Source: Chloroflexi bacterium HGW-Chloroflexi-8
GTDB taxonomy: Bacteria > Chloroflexota > Anaerolineae > Anaerolineales > Anaerolineaceae
Direction of reading: 5' to 3'
Length of the DNA stretch: 64,000 bases
Assembly: GCA_002841995.1 (NCBI GenBank)
Contig: PHBS01000002.1
Coordinates: 1 to 64,000, forward strand
Below the pieces are notes generated by a model. It was not told the DNA's origin and searched no databases. It saw only the letters and a list, made by a program, of their open reading frames with translations. A program made the position numbers and the translations under genes. The stretch's first letter is position 1. The number at the start of each line of letters is the position of its first letter. Shown here piece after piece: positions 49,277 to 59,249 of this stretch.

Positions 49277-50641
49277 TTACGGGTTTCCTACTTTATCAAT
49301 CACAGTTTGGGCAGCAATTGGCGCTGATGTTCTCCCGGAAAGGATAAGAACAACTTGTTCTGAAAAGATGGGTCCTAGAATGGAAACAACTTCATTGCGT
49401 GGGCGAACCTTAGCATAAGTGGCGACTTGTCCCAGGATATTGATTAGTTCCTGGTTATTCCAACCTGCCAGGGAAGATGGACGTACGGGAAGAACTCCTG
49501 CCACAGGTGCCCATGATTTTAGAAATTCTTGAGCTGACAAAAATTCAATTAATTCTGCAGATAAAGAATGATGCTCAATGTTGGGATCTGTTATGCACCA
49601 AACCCACCCATCAGCAATGCTAACCGGGATTTCTTTGATCGTTGGGAAAAGAGAGAGAGCGGTATCACTGGAAAGATCCTGTAAGTAACGTGTACTCCAT
49701 GTCACCACCCAATTACTTCGCAATTCATTATATGCAGTCCAGGCATCTGAATCCCTTTGGAACTCTGTAGTCCATAATGGAAAAGTTCCTGATTGACCAC
49801 CATCCGCAATAAGCTGAAAGACCTGGGTTAGCAATTCCAAATTTAATTGAGGTAAGCGTTGTGTGTTTTCAAGAACACCGCCACTCGCCTGGTAAAGCGA
49901 CATGACAAACATGGCTTGTGGATCTGCTCCTGTAAATGATAAGGGCTCTCCTCTTCGCAAAACATCCAACCATGTGTTTGGCTGACTTCCAATAATTTCT
50001 GGCCTATGCAACAATACCAAGGTATCACCAGCAAAGGGAATCCCAAAACTACCACCCCCAACCAATGTTAAGTTGCGTGCATATTGATACCAATCATCTT
50101 CATCGATCATGTTGGAATATTTTTCAAATGCGTAAATAAGTTCCCGAGAAACTGCAGTTTCCAGATCCGATCGGGATAATGCAGTAATAGATGGCATAGC
50201 TTTTTGAGCAGCCTCATTCGTTATCGATAAAGATTCCAATAAGCCGGTAGGACCACTGACTGGTTTTACGCGAACATCAATAAAGACATCTTTATGTAGA
50301 CTTTCGAATTGACTAATTCTTTGATCTAAGAGGTCTCCTGCAGGTGATCCTGATTGAGGATCAAATTGGGGAGGTACCCAGATTACCAGCTCCATTAATT
50401 CAGAAATCTCAGGTGAGGTAGTCTCTTGTGGTTCAGTTGTGCTTGTAGATTCTGCTTCCACAGAAGGCGTTTGATCTGTCTGTACCTGGGTAGGTTTTGG
50501 TGAAATTTGATCTATAATCTGGTTAAAGAATTCACCAACATCGGGGTTGAATTGGCACCCAGCCAGTAACAGCACTGTGCCAAAAGCCGCAAAAAAAATA
50601 ATGAGGCGAATTCTAAAATTTGGATTTTGATTTATTCTCAT
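49277..50641 (-). CDS. Extracellular solute-binding lipoprotein (sugar ABC-type)
   Basis: LLAGCQFN lipobox; FESLHKDVFIDVRVKPVSG...AFEKYSNMIDEDDWYQYARNLTLVGGGSFGIPFAGDTLVLLHRPEI. Confidence 0.8.
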   Translation of the reverse strand: MRINQNPNFRIRLIIFFAAFGTVLLLAGCQFNPDVGEFFNQIIDQISPKPTQVQTDQTPSVEAESTSTTEPQETTSPEISELMELVIWVPPQFDPQSGSPAGDLLDQRISQFESLHKDVFIDVRVKPVSGPTGLLESLSITNEAAQKAMPSITALSRSDLETAVSRELIYAFEKYSNMIDEDDWYQYARNLTLVGGGSFGIPFAGDTLVLLHRPEIIGSQPNTWLDVLRRGEPLSFTGADPQAMFVMSLYQASGGVLENTQRLPQLNLELLTQVFQLIADGGQSGTFPLWTTEFQRDSDAWTAYNELRSNWVVTWSTRYLQDLSSDTALSLFPTIKEIPVSIADGWVWCITDPNIEHHSLSAELIEFLSAQEFLKSWAPVAGVLPVRPSSLAGWNNQELINILGQVATYAKVRPRNEVVSILGPIFSEQVVLILSGRTSAPIAAQTVIDKVGNP

Positions 50642-51636
50642 GAAAGTACAATTAAATCACTCAACAAGGTTTTAAGTAATTTTACAGCATTCTCAACATC
50701 GCCAAAGTCAACAACTTCCGAGGGACTGTGAATATATCGGGAAGGTATCGAAACACATCCCGCCGGCATTCCAGCTCTGGATATTTGCATTGCTTTAGCA
50801 TCTGTGGTGCCACCCAAAAGAATTTCTAATTGATAGGGTATATTTTGCTTTTTGGCACAATTGACCATTACTTCAACCAGACGGGGATCAGACAGCATAC
50901 CTCCATCTTTAACTTTGATGGCTGGTCCTGCCCCCAATTTTACATCCATCACTGAACTTCGAGGGGTATCCCCTGTTCCAGTCACATCTACAGCAATCCC
51001 CAGATCAGGGTCAATTCCATAAGCAGCTGTTGTTGCCCCACGTAATCCAACCTCTTCCTGAGTACTAAAGACAAAGTAAAGTTCATTTGGAGAGTTCTTG
51101 ATTTGTTTCAATACCTCAATTAAGACTGCGACACCGATGCGGTCATCCAATGCTTTTGAAGTGATACGATTACCAAAATCTTCAAATGGCCGATCAAAAG
51201 CTGCCACATCGCCAATTTTCACAGGACAGTTTTGCTGACTGGTTGCACCAACATCAATGAATAATTCCTCAAAAGCATGCACATGATTAGCATTTTCGAG
51301 ACGTTCTCCACCAATTACACCGACGGCACCATTCAGAAAACGCACTCGCCCTCCCAAACAAGTATGAGGTCGAACACCCCCAATGGAAGTGAATCGGGCA
51401 AATCCATTTTTATCAACATGGGTCACCATCACGCCAATCTCATCCATATGAGCAGAAAGCATAATTTTCAAACCATCTGAAGATTTTTGACCTTTGCGAA
51501 CGATTAAATTACCCATCGCGTCGACACGTATTTCATCAGCATATTTTTGAACTTCTCCACGAATCAGATCTCGAATCTTGGTTTCATATCCGGAAGGACT
51601 TCCTGTTTCAACTAGCTTTTTAATCAATAATTTCAT
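50638..51636 (-). CDS. M42 family metallopeptidase
   Basis: SAHMDEIGVMV, SKALDDRIGVAVLIEV, STQEEVGLRGA, PSRYIHSPSEVVD. Confidence 0.94.
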   Translation of the reverse strand: MKLLIKKLVETGSPSGYETKIRDLIRGEVQKYADEIRVDAMGNLIVRKGQKSSDGLKIMLSAHMDEIGVMVTHVDKNGFARFTSIGGVRPHTCLGGRVRFLNGAVGVIGGERLENANHVHAFEELFIDVGATSQQNCPVKIGDVAAFDRPFEDFGNRITSKALDDRIGVAVLIEVLKQIKNSPNELYFVFSTQEEVGLRGATTAAYGIDPDLGIAVDVTGTGDTPRSSVMDVKLGAGPAIKVKDGGMLSDPRLVEVMVNCAKKQNIPYQLEILLGGTTDAKAMQISRAGMPAGCVSIPSRYIHSPSEVVDFGDVENAVKLLKTLLSDLIVLS

Positions 51637-51660
51637 TTATGTCTCCTCAAAACAGCGCTG

Positions 51661-52497
51661 TTATGCGATAAAATTGCGATTTTTTTCCATCCAACTAACA
51701 GCAAAATCGATCAGCGGTTTTTGCTGTAAAAGTATAGCATCTGACAAACCAACTTTTCCTTTTTTAACCATATGAGGATGTGATTTGCAATAATCTTCTC
51801 CGATCAATTCAAAATCGTCAGAATTCAAATCAACATCAAAATATTTCACCCAACTTTGGCTACCATTCAATAGCATCGAACACCCATTTTCAACAATTTT
51901 CTTACCGGTAAAAGCTGCTCGATACTCGGCTAAATGCAGAGAAGTGTTGTTTCCATGTCCGACACCCAGCAACAAAACCCAACCGTCCAAATCATAAATT
52001 TTTCTAAGCGGAGAATCTTCTCCCAACCCGGATTCTAAATGATGATTGGATGTAATAAAAGGTGCTTGCTTGCCATAGGCGCAGAAAGAAACCTGTGGAT
52101 GATCGCTTCTCATTACTCCTTTTTGTTTCCGAAATGTTTCAGCAATTCGTCCCATCTCTCTGGTTGGCGTGAGATCCGGATCAAAAGCAGGCATATGATT
52201 CCGAATGATATCAACCCAGAATTCTGGTACCGGTGGGTGCATCCACTTAGCAGGATCGGAATTTTCTCCACAATGAGTAGGCATTATAATCGTGCCATAC
52301 GGTCCTACCACTTCTTCCAAAGCGAGAATCACCGCTACCGCACCACCACATACCCAACCGAATTTGCTTAATGAAGAATGGACAAGGACCACGCTTTCAC
52401 TTTGCAGACCCAAAGCTTGCAAGTCCGAAACCATGCTCTTTACAGTGATGGGTTCAGAGGTGATTGATATCAGATTCGCTTCTCGCTGCTCTGCCAT
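51661..52497 (-). CDS. Aminoglycoside N(3)-acetyltransferase family protein
   Basis: VLVHSSLSKFGWVCGGAVAVILALEEVVGPYGTIIMPTH...GVGHGNNTSLHLAEYRA. Confidence 0.9.
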   Translation of the reverse strand: MAEQREANLISITSEPITVKSMVSDLQALGLQSESVVLVHSSLSKFGWVCGGAVAVILALEEVVGPYGTIIMPTHCGENSDPAKWMHPPVPEFWVDIIRNHMPAFDPDLTPTREMGRIAETFRKQKGVMRSDHPQVSFCAYGKQAPFITSNHHLESGLGEDSPLRKIYDLDGWVLLLGVGHGNNTSLHLAEYRAAFTGKKIVENGCSMLLNGSQSWVKYFDVDLNSDDFELIGEDYCKSHPHMVKKGKVGLSDAILLQQKPLIDFAVSWMEKNRNFIA

Positions 52498-52502
52498 AGA
52501 AT

Positions 52503-53588
52503 TTAGCGCTCCAAATTAAAAATGTCACGGGAAATTCGCTGAATTGCAGCATGCACCAGTGCAACGCTATTCTTCCAATCTTCGAGATCCGCAATTAATA
52601 CCGGTGTGTGCGCATAACGGCCGGGCACCGAAATTGAAACAGATGGAATTCCTGTGCGATTCTTATGTATTGCACCAGCATCCGTACCACCTTTCCCCGG
52701 TTGGCGAAATTGATAAGGAATATCAAACAAGTCTCCAGTCTCACAAAGCAACTGGATTAATCTGGGATCTGAAAGCGTACCCGCATCCAAACGATATATA
52801 GCGGGACCTTTTCCCAATCGCACATTATAGCGAGTATTTTCTTCGTCATTCCAAACAGGCAGATCATTTGCGGGTGTTGAATCAATCACAAAGGCCAAAT
52901 CCGGTTTCATAGAGTACCCAGCTACTTTTGCTCCTCGCAAACCTATTTCTTCTTGAACTGTAAATGCAGCTAATAATTCAACATTTTCTGGTGGGTGTTT
53001 AACAAACTCAATTAAAGTCGCTACTCCCAGCCGATCATCCAATGCTTTTCCAATCAAGCTCGGCCCATTTGTTATAAAACGGGTCGCAAAGGTCGCCCGG
53101 TTTCCAATTTTTATTTTTTTTGATCCACCTGTGCCAATATCGATGCGTAAATTGTCAACGGAAATGGGGTTTCTTCGTTCTTCCGCAGTTGATAAATGGA
53201 TTGGTTTCGCACCGATGATACCAGGGACATTCTGTTTCCCTACCAGAACTGGTTTCCCAACCAATTGCCGATTATCAACACCACCTACAATGCTAAATTT
53301 ATAGAGACCATCTCCGTCTTCATCAACCAGCATGAAACCAACTTCATCCATATGCGCTGCCACCATGACCCGAATAGGATTTTCGACTTTCGCTTTCCGG
53401 GTGACCAAAACATTGCCCAAAGCATCAATTTTGATCGAATCAGCAAATTCTTTTACTTCATTGATAACAATATCTCGAACTACACCTTCATCTCCTGAGA
53501 CACCGCATGCATTTGATAATTTTTCCAGCAAGGAGATTTGTGCTTTTCCAATTTTGGGAACCGAGTTCGTTATTTCATTTTTCTTCAT
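52503..53588 (-). CDS. M42 family metallopeptidase
   Basis: AAHMDEVGFML, GKALDDRLGVATLIEF, TVQEEIGLRGAK, PGRYAHTPVL. Confidence 0.94.
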   Translation of the reverse strand: MKKNEITNSVPKIGKAQISLLEKLSNACGVSGDEGVVRDIVINEVKEFADSIKIDALGNVLVTRKAKVENPIRVMVAAHMDEVGFMLVDEDGDGLYKFSIVGGVDNRQLVGKPVLVGKQNVPGIIGAKPIHLSTAEERRNPISVDNLRIDIGTGGSKKIKIGNRATFATRFITNGPSLIGKALDDRLGVATLIEFVKHPPENVELLAAFTVQEEIGLRGAKVAGYSMKPDLAFVIDSTPANDLPVWNDEENTRYNVRLGKGPAIYRLDAGTLSDPRLIQLLCETGDLFDIPYQFRQPGKGGTDAGAIHKNRTGIPSVSISVPGRYAHTPVLIADLEDWKNSVALVHAAIQRISRDIFNLER

Positions 53589-54651
53589 CTTCCACCTCGT
53601 CCCAACTCAGTTTTTCCAGAAAATCCACTTCCAGGCGAGCAATTACTTCTGCAATCAGTCTGCCGGTCCTTTCAAGATCTTTCATGGCAATTAATTCCAC
53701 AGGGGTATGCATATAACGTAACGGAACACTGACGACCATGGTAGGAACACCCTCTTCGACAACTTGCATGCCAAAGGCATCTGTCCCAGAATGGCTGGGC
53801 ATATAATCTTTTTGATAAGGGATATCCAATTTTTCTGCAATTTCTTCGAATTTTTTGTATATATGGGGGTGGATATTTGGTCCCCAACCCAAAGATGGTC
53901 CCTTGGAGAGAGTGACTGTTCTCCAATCATTTGCACCAGGACCTTTTGCGAATGTCACATCAATTGCTACAGCGATGTCAGGCTTCAGATCAAAAGTGGA
54001 TGTGATCGCTCCTCCCAATGTCTCTTCTTCCTGAACCGTCGCAACAGCCCAGACATCCCAGGCGTGCTGAAGATGGCTTAATTCAATCAAACATTGTGTG
54101 ATGGCTGCCACTGAAGCACGATTATCAAGGCTATGACCTGCAAGTGTATTCCCAGTCAATTCCAATGGTTTTTGCGCAAATGAAATCAGGTCACCAATTC
54201 GTATTTGCTCAAGGACATCTTTTTCATGCAGACCAGTATCGACAAATAAATAATGCATATTTACTGATTTGCCTCGTTCAGACGGAGGTAAAAGATAATC
54301 TGCAGGTTGGACAACTACCCCAGGTATTTCTTTGCGACCCTGTATGTTTACCAGTTGTCCGGGAAGTATTCTTGGATCGATTCCACCTATCTCTGTGAAC
54401 CGTAATAATCCATTTTTAAATCCAGTCACCATTAAACCGATTGCATCCATATGTGTCGCTAAGAGAATACTCGGCCTTGGTTTTGGACCATTACCACGTC
54501 GTAGAGCATGAAGACTTCCAAGCTTGCTTACACTGATTTCGTCAACCAGTGGCTTCCAGGCTTCTGTGATCACATCTCGTACCGGTTTCTCATAACCGGA
54601 TAATCCAGGTATTGAAATAATCGATTTAAGGATTTCTTTTAATTCAATCAT
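53575..54651 (-). CDS. M42 family metallopeptidase (divergent)
   Basis: ATHMDAIGLMV, AGHSLDNRASVAAITQ, ATVQEEETLGGA, PLRYMHTPVELI. Confidence 0.92.
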   Translation of the reverse strand: MIELKEILKSIISIPGLSGYEKPVRDVITEAWKPLVDEISVSKLGSLHALRRGNGPKPRPSILLATHMDAIGLMVTGFKNGLLRFTEIGGIDPRILPGQLVNIQGRKEIPGVVVQPADYLLPPSERGKSVNMHYLFVDTGLHEKDVLEQIRIGDLISFAQKPLELTGNTLAGHSLDNRASVAAITQCLIELSHLQHAWDVWAVATVQEEETLGGAITSTFDLKPDIAVAIDVTFAKGPGANDWRTVTLSKGPSLGWGPNIHPHIYKKFEEIAEKLDIPYQKDYMPSHSGTDAFGMQVVEEGVPTMVVSVPLRYMHTPVELIAMKDLERTGRLIAEVIARLEVDFLEKLSWDEVEDEEK

Positions 54652-54690
54652 ACGCCTTTCCCAAAAATGAAATATGAACGTCGCGAATGG

Positions 54691-55104
54691 TTATGGCGAC
54701 GGTGTCGTTGGTGTCTCTGTTGGTATGATTTCTACTGTAGCAGTTGGTGGAACCGGAGTGTTAGTATCTGTAGGGACTGCAGTGGTTGGTTCCAGAGTGG
54801 GGGTAATCGTCACAGTTCGGGTTGGTGTATTAAAAGGGGTGTATGTTATTGTCGGTGTCCAAGTCTCCGTAACCGTTGGGCTTGGTGTGTCAGAAGCGAC
54901 AATAATATCTGTAACTGAAGGTACGACAACTGTATTGGTCAATGTTCTCGTTGCGGTTTGTGTTATCGTAGCCGTTGTATTCTGATTAAATTGATTTCCA
55001 ACTCTCCATACAATAAAACCCAGGCAATAACACGCCAATGATGCCACAATAATAATGATTAATATAGAGCGTGTTCTTGCACGTTTATCTTTTCGCAAAG
55101 CCAT
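54691..55104 (-). CDS. Thr/Pro-rich membrane-anchored hypothetical protein
   Basis: N-terminal TM followed by long T/P/V low-complexity region. Confidence 0.65.
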   Translation of the reverse strand: MALRKDKRARTRSILIIIIVASLACYCLGFIVWRVGNQFNQNTTATITQTATRTLTNTVVVPSVTDIIVASDTPSPTVTETWTPTITYTPFNTPTRTVTITPTLEPTTAVPTDTNTPVPPTATVEIIPTETPTTPSP

Positions 55105-55308
55105 TTACTTTCCTCAAGGACGTTTTTTTGTTGGTTCGTTCGTAATTTGAACAAATAAAAAGTAATAATTTCCAATTTATTCTAACCCAAATTGAAGAAA
55201 AAAGAAAACAACCCCAAATCCAATGGATCTGGAAATTAGCCCTTCTTATCTATCAAATCATCCAACATCAGGCTTGCATCCAAATTATTTTTGATTTTTT
55301 AGATAAAT

Positions 55309-56256
55309 TTATTTTTTTTGACTGGAAACCTTTTGCTGAAGAAGATTGATTTCCTGCCGAACCGTTTGATAAAGGGTTTGAGCATGAAGTTCTTCAATGG
55401 TATAGCAGGGAGAAAGCAAGTTATCAGCAAGAGTCTTAGCAAGACCTCGATCAAAAGAGGCATGTTCCAGGTTTATCACAATGCTGTGGACGTGTTCTTC
55501 AGCGATCAATCTGGCGATTTGGTAAGATTCTGGCAATGGACCAAGCTTCTTCCCCACGGCGACATTCCCCGCCCCATCTGTTAATAAGACCATCAATGGA
55601 ACGATATCCGAATGAGTTATTTTCTCCCGCATTAAGACTTCATAAGCAAGTTTTAAACCTGCAGAAAGCGGGGTTTTTCCACCTACAGGGATGTTTTGCA
55701 AAGCCCTTTCTGCCATAGTCACGGAGTTTGTGGGTGATAATACCAAAGTAGCACGATCTTTTTGAAAAACAATCATTCCAACCCGATCCCGTCGCTGATA
55801 AGCATCATTTAATAGGGATAAAATCGCACCTTTGGCTGCGGTCATTCGTTCAGCCACAGCCATGGACCAGGATGCATCGACGACAAACAGGATTAAATTC
55901 GCTGTACGTCGTACCCTGATTTTTCGCATATAATCTTGTGGCTGAATAGCAAAAGCAACTTTCCGGCGCTGTTCTACCCGGTTGGTTTGAAAAGGAGCTG
56001 CTGCACGTAGAGTGGCATCAAATGCCAGGTCTTCTGCGTTACCCCCTGATGGACGAGATTGGATATAACGCCCCCTTTTCCGCTTTGTATGAGTGACAGA
56101 CCGCCGACCAGCTTGTTTACGAATCATTTTATCCAAAGGGGTATTTAATCGCCTCGGATTAAATGTACTTCCTGTTGCGATTTTCTGTCCTCCCTCCCAC
56201 CAGTTTGACTGCATTTCTTGAAACACAGATACTGGATCAGGAACGGTTTCGCCCAT
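55309..56256 (-). CDS. VWA-domain (ChlD/BchD-like) chelatase subunit; probable C-terminal half of a frameshifted fusion
   Basis: MIDAS LILFVVDASWSMAVAERMTAAKGAILSLLNDAYQRRDRVGMIVF...LLTDGAGN; no clear RBS at ATG. Confidence 0.85.
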   Translation of the reverse strand: MGETVPDPVSVFQEMQSNWWEGGQKIATGSTFNPRRLNTPLDKMIRKQAGRRSVTHTKRKRGRYIQSRPSGGNAEDLAFDATLRAAAPFQTNRVEQRRKVAFAIQPQDYMRKIRVRRTANLILFVVDASWSMAVAERMTAAKGAILSLLNDAYQRRDRVGMIVFQKDRATLVLSPTNSVTMAERALQNIPVGGKTPLSAGLKLAYEVLMREKITHSDIVPLMVLLTDGAGNVAVGKKLGPLPESYQIARLIAEEHVHSIVINLEHASFDRGLAKTLADNLLSPCYTIEELHAQTLYQTVRQEINLLQQKVSSQKK

Positions 56257-56288
56257 TTCAGGGATTTCTGTCGTTTTCGATCCGTCAG

Positions 56289-57395
56289 TTAAATTTTTTT
56301 TTCCGCTTTGCTTTTACCACTGGATGATTCATCCGGCAACTCTTCTTCGCCTTCTCCAGTTGCACGCCCACCACTCAACTGCTCAATTCGATCGGTTAGT
56401 TCTTGCATGCTGGCGATTTCTTTTTCGAATGGGCTGCGTTTCATGCGATGTGGTAAAGCTAATTCTGCTGCCCGTGCAATATCCATTTCGTTTATTGAAG
56501 TTCGGCCTTCCAAAGCGGCTTGTGCGCGAGCTGTTTTTAAAATAACTAAATCCGGTCTATGTCCATCCACACCTAATGAGGCGGTCAGTGAGGCGATGAT
56601 CACCAAATCTCGACTTGCATGTTGAACTTTGGATACAAGACTTCTTGCGAGATCGATTTGTCTGGAAAGATCCTGTTCTTTTTCTTCCCATTGTTTGCAA
56701 AAAAGCTGCGGATCGGTTTCAAAAGCGATATTTCGTTCCATGATCGTAACGCGTTCGCGTGAATCTAAAATCCCATGAATTTCAACTGATAATGCAAACC
56801 GATCGAGGAGCTGAGGACGCAAATCCCCTTCTTCGGGATTCATCGTACCCACCAAAATAAATCGTGCCGGATGGACAAAAGAAATTCCTTCCCGCTCGAC
56901 AATGTTCATGCCCATAGCTGCAGAATCCAGAAGAACATCAACAACATGGTCATCCAATAAATTTACTTCATCGATATATAATAGACCACGATTCGCTGCA
57001 GCTAAAACACCAGGCTCAAATTTTCGTTCTCCCTTTTGAATTGCCTTTTCAATGTCCAGTGTGCCAACCACGCGGTCTTCTGTGGCAGAAACCGGTAAAT
57101 TTATAAATGCAGTCGGGCGGATTTTACCGGGTAAATCTTCTCCGGCAGAATGTCTTTCCTGGCATTCCGTGCACCAAAAATTAGGGCTATCAGGATCGCA
57201 ACCAAACCGACAATCTCTAACTGTATTTACTTTTGGTAATAATGCTGAGAGCGCTCGTGCTGCAGTCGATTTCGCTGTTCCACGCTCGCCACGTATTAAG
57301 ACACCACCAATACGAGGATCAACCGCATTTAATATCAATGCTCGCTTCATACGTTCCTGTCCGACTATGGCTGTGAATGGATAAATTTGTGGCAT
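56289..57395 (-). CDS. ChlI/BchI-like AAA+ chelatase ATPase
   Basis: YPFTAIVGQERMKRALILNAVDPRIGGVLIRGERGTAKSTAARALSALLP, GLLYIDEVNLLDDHVVDVLLDSAAMG. Confidence 0.92.
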   Translation of the reverse strand: MPQIYPFTAIVGQERMKRALILNAVDPRIGGVLIRGERGTAKSTAARALSALLPKVNTVRDCRFGCDPDSPNFWCTECQERHSAGEDLPGKIRPTAFINLPVSATEDRVVGTLDIEKAIQKGERKFEPGVLAAANRGLLYIDEVNLLDDHVVDVLLDSAAMGMNIVEREGISFVHPARFILVGTMNPEEGDLRPQLLDRFALSVEIHGILDSRERVTIMERNIAFETDPQLFCKQWEEKEQDLSRQIDLARSLVSKVQHASRDLVIIASLTASLGVDGHRPDLVILKTARAQAALEGRTSINEMDIARAAELALPHRMKRSPFEKEIASMQELTDRIEQLSGGRATGEGEEELPDESSSGKSKAEKKI

Positions 57396-57590
57396 TTTTA
57401 GATCCTGTTTAATTTTTTATTTATGGCAGAGCAGAAACATTTGCAGAAACTATCTGATCCGTTCGGTAATAGTTTGTTAAGTTTACCATCACGAAATTTT
57501 TGCTGCAACCCGCCCACCAATAGAGATTATACACCTAACAAAACAGAGGCAAAGATCGAATTATTACTCAATAATTGATAGAATAAAGGT

Positions 57591-57827
57591 ATGTTACCGA
57601 ATTTAGAATCTATTGGAAAATGGCTGGTTATCCTCGGTTTTGGGCTTGCCGTCCTAGGTGGAATCATTTGGGGAATCGGTAAAATATTCGGTTGGGAAAG
57701 ATTTCCTGGCACATTGCGATTCCAAACCGGGAATTTAACCTGCATAATTCCAGTGTTGGCATCCATCATCCTAAGCATCTTGCCCACAGTTTTGCTCAAT
57801 ATTCTCGCAAGGTTTAATAGCAGGTAA
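57591..57827 (+). CDS. DUF2905 family membrane protein
   Basis: GKWLVILGFGLAVLGGIIWGIGKIFGWERFPGTLRFQTGN. Confidence 0.82.
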   Translation: MLPNLESIGKWLVILGFGLAVLGGIIWGIGKIFGWERFPGTLRFQTGNLTCIIPVLASIILSILPTVLLNILARFNSR

Positions 57828-57891
57828 TTTAAGAAAAAAATTGTCTTATTCGCAATACTAAGACAACAAGGTAAAATTGGTGATCAAAAAG

Positions 57892-59208
57892 ATGAAAAAT
57901 TATCAACTTCGCACTTCTATAAGATATTTAAGTTCACTAATTTTCCCTGGAGCAATTCCAGCATCACCGCTATTACAGGCTAATTTCAGAAATTTATATT
58001 TCGACGTTGGCTGGTTCGGTGTTACTACTGGAAGCGCGCTTTCTTTTTTAACGATTTATGCAGCCAGGCTTGGAGCGAATACAACCCAGGTCGGATTAAT
58101 CAGTGCTATGCCTGCAATTGTTATATTATTTTTAGCATTACCAGCCGGTGCCTGGCTGGATCATCGCCCAATTGATAAGTCTGTTTTCATTAGTGCGATC
58201 GGCCAGAGAATCTTTTACTTATTTATTGCCATTCTCCCCTGGTTTTTTGGAGGTAAACAACAAATTTGGGTATTAATTCTGTTTACTTTCTTAATGAGTA
58301 TTCCGGGATCAGTGATTTCAATAGGATTTAATGTTTTATTCGCGTCCGCAGTTCCCATGCGTTATCGCGGAATGGTGGCTGCCAGGAGAAACGCAGTCAG
58401 CGCCATTATTACAGTGATTACATCGATTATCTGTGGAATTATCCTGAACGCTTTACCTTTCCCTCTCGGTTATCAGGTAGTTTTTGGAATTGGGTTTCTG
58501 GGTGGTTTATTTAGTGCTCTTCATCTTTGGAAAGTCAAACCTGTTGTTGATTTTGATGAGGCTTTGTCTGTCGTTCCTGTTGTCCACACAATTGAAGATG
58601 ATGATAAAAGCCTTGTGAAATCAAAGACTTTAATTTCCAATTTTAAAGAACGTCTGAATTTGAAAGCACTTAAAGGTCCCTTTGGGAAGTCCTTATTACT
58701 CCTGACCATATTTCATTTTGTTCATTTTCTTTCCATTCCAATTTTTCCGGTCTTTTACGTAAAAAATATACAAATCACGGATCAGGCTATTAGCACGGGT
58801 ACTGCAATTTTTTACATGACGATGTTTTTAGGTTCTTCCCAGATCAGCAACATGGTTAACAAATTGGGAAATATGAAAGCAACTGGAATTGGCATTATGT
58901 TATTAGGTCTTTATCCGACTTTATTGTCTTTCGCAACGGATGCCACCATATTTTATGTAGCCAGTTTCTTTGGTGGTTTTGCCTGGTCAATTGTAAACGT
59001 TGCAATGATTAACTACCTTTTGGAAAAAGTACCATCCAATCAACGCACTGGTTACCTTGCCTGGTTTTCTTTAGGCGCAAATGCCGCAGTTTTATTGGGA
59101 ACAATGATGGGACCCATTATTGGAAATTTTATTGGATTGACCGCAGCATTATTTATTTTTGGAATATTAAGGACGCTTTCCGGGGTTGCAATTTTCAAGT
59201 GGGGTTAA
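57892..59208 (+). CDS. MFS transporter
   Basis: 12-TM-like; GVTTGSALSFLTIYAARLGANTTQVGLISAMPAI; ORF track allows upstream TTG/GTG starts (57877/57880). Confidence 0.8.
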   Translation: MKNYQLRTSIRYLSSLIFPGAIPASPLLQANFRNLYFDVGWFGVTTGSALSFLTIYAARLGANTTQVGLISAMPAIVILFLALPAGAWLDHRPIDKSVFISAIGQRIFYLFIAILPWFFGGKQQIWVLILFTFLMSIPGSVISIGFNVLFASAVPMRYRGMVAARRNAVSAIITVITSIICGIILNALPFPLGYQVVFGIGFLGGLFSALHLWKVKPVVDFDEALSVVPVVHTIEDDDKSLVKSKTLISNFKERLNLKALKGPFGKSLLLLTIFHFVHFLSIPIFPVFYVKNIQITDQAISTGTAIFYMTMFLGSSQISNMVNKLGNMKATGIGIMLLGLYPTLLSFATDATIFYVASFFGGFAWSIVNVAMINYLLEKVPSNQRTGYLAWFSLGANAAVLLGTMMGPIIGNFIGLTAALFIFGILRTLSGVAIFKWG

Positions 59209-59249
59209 ATGACCCCTGATTTTTATTTTTTTAAACGATTTTTGTCTTC

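Noticed and set aside
50638-54651. Antibiotic biosynthesis/resistance island
   Set aside because: Only one AAC(3)-family gene among peptidases; the family has non-resistance members and no biosynthetic genes are present.
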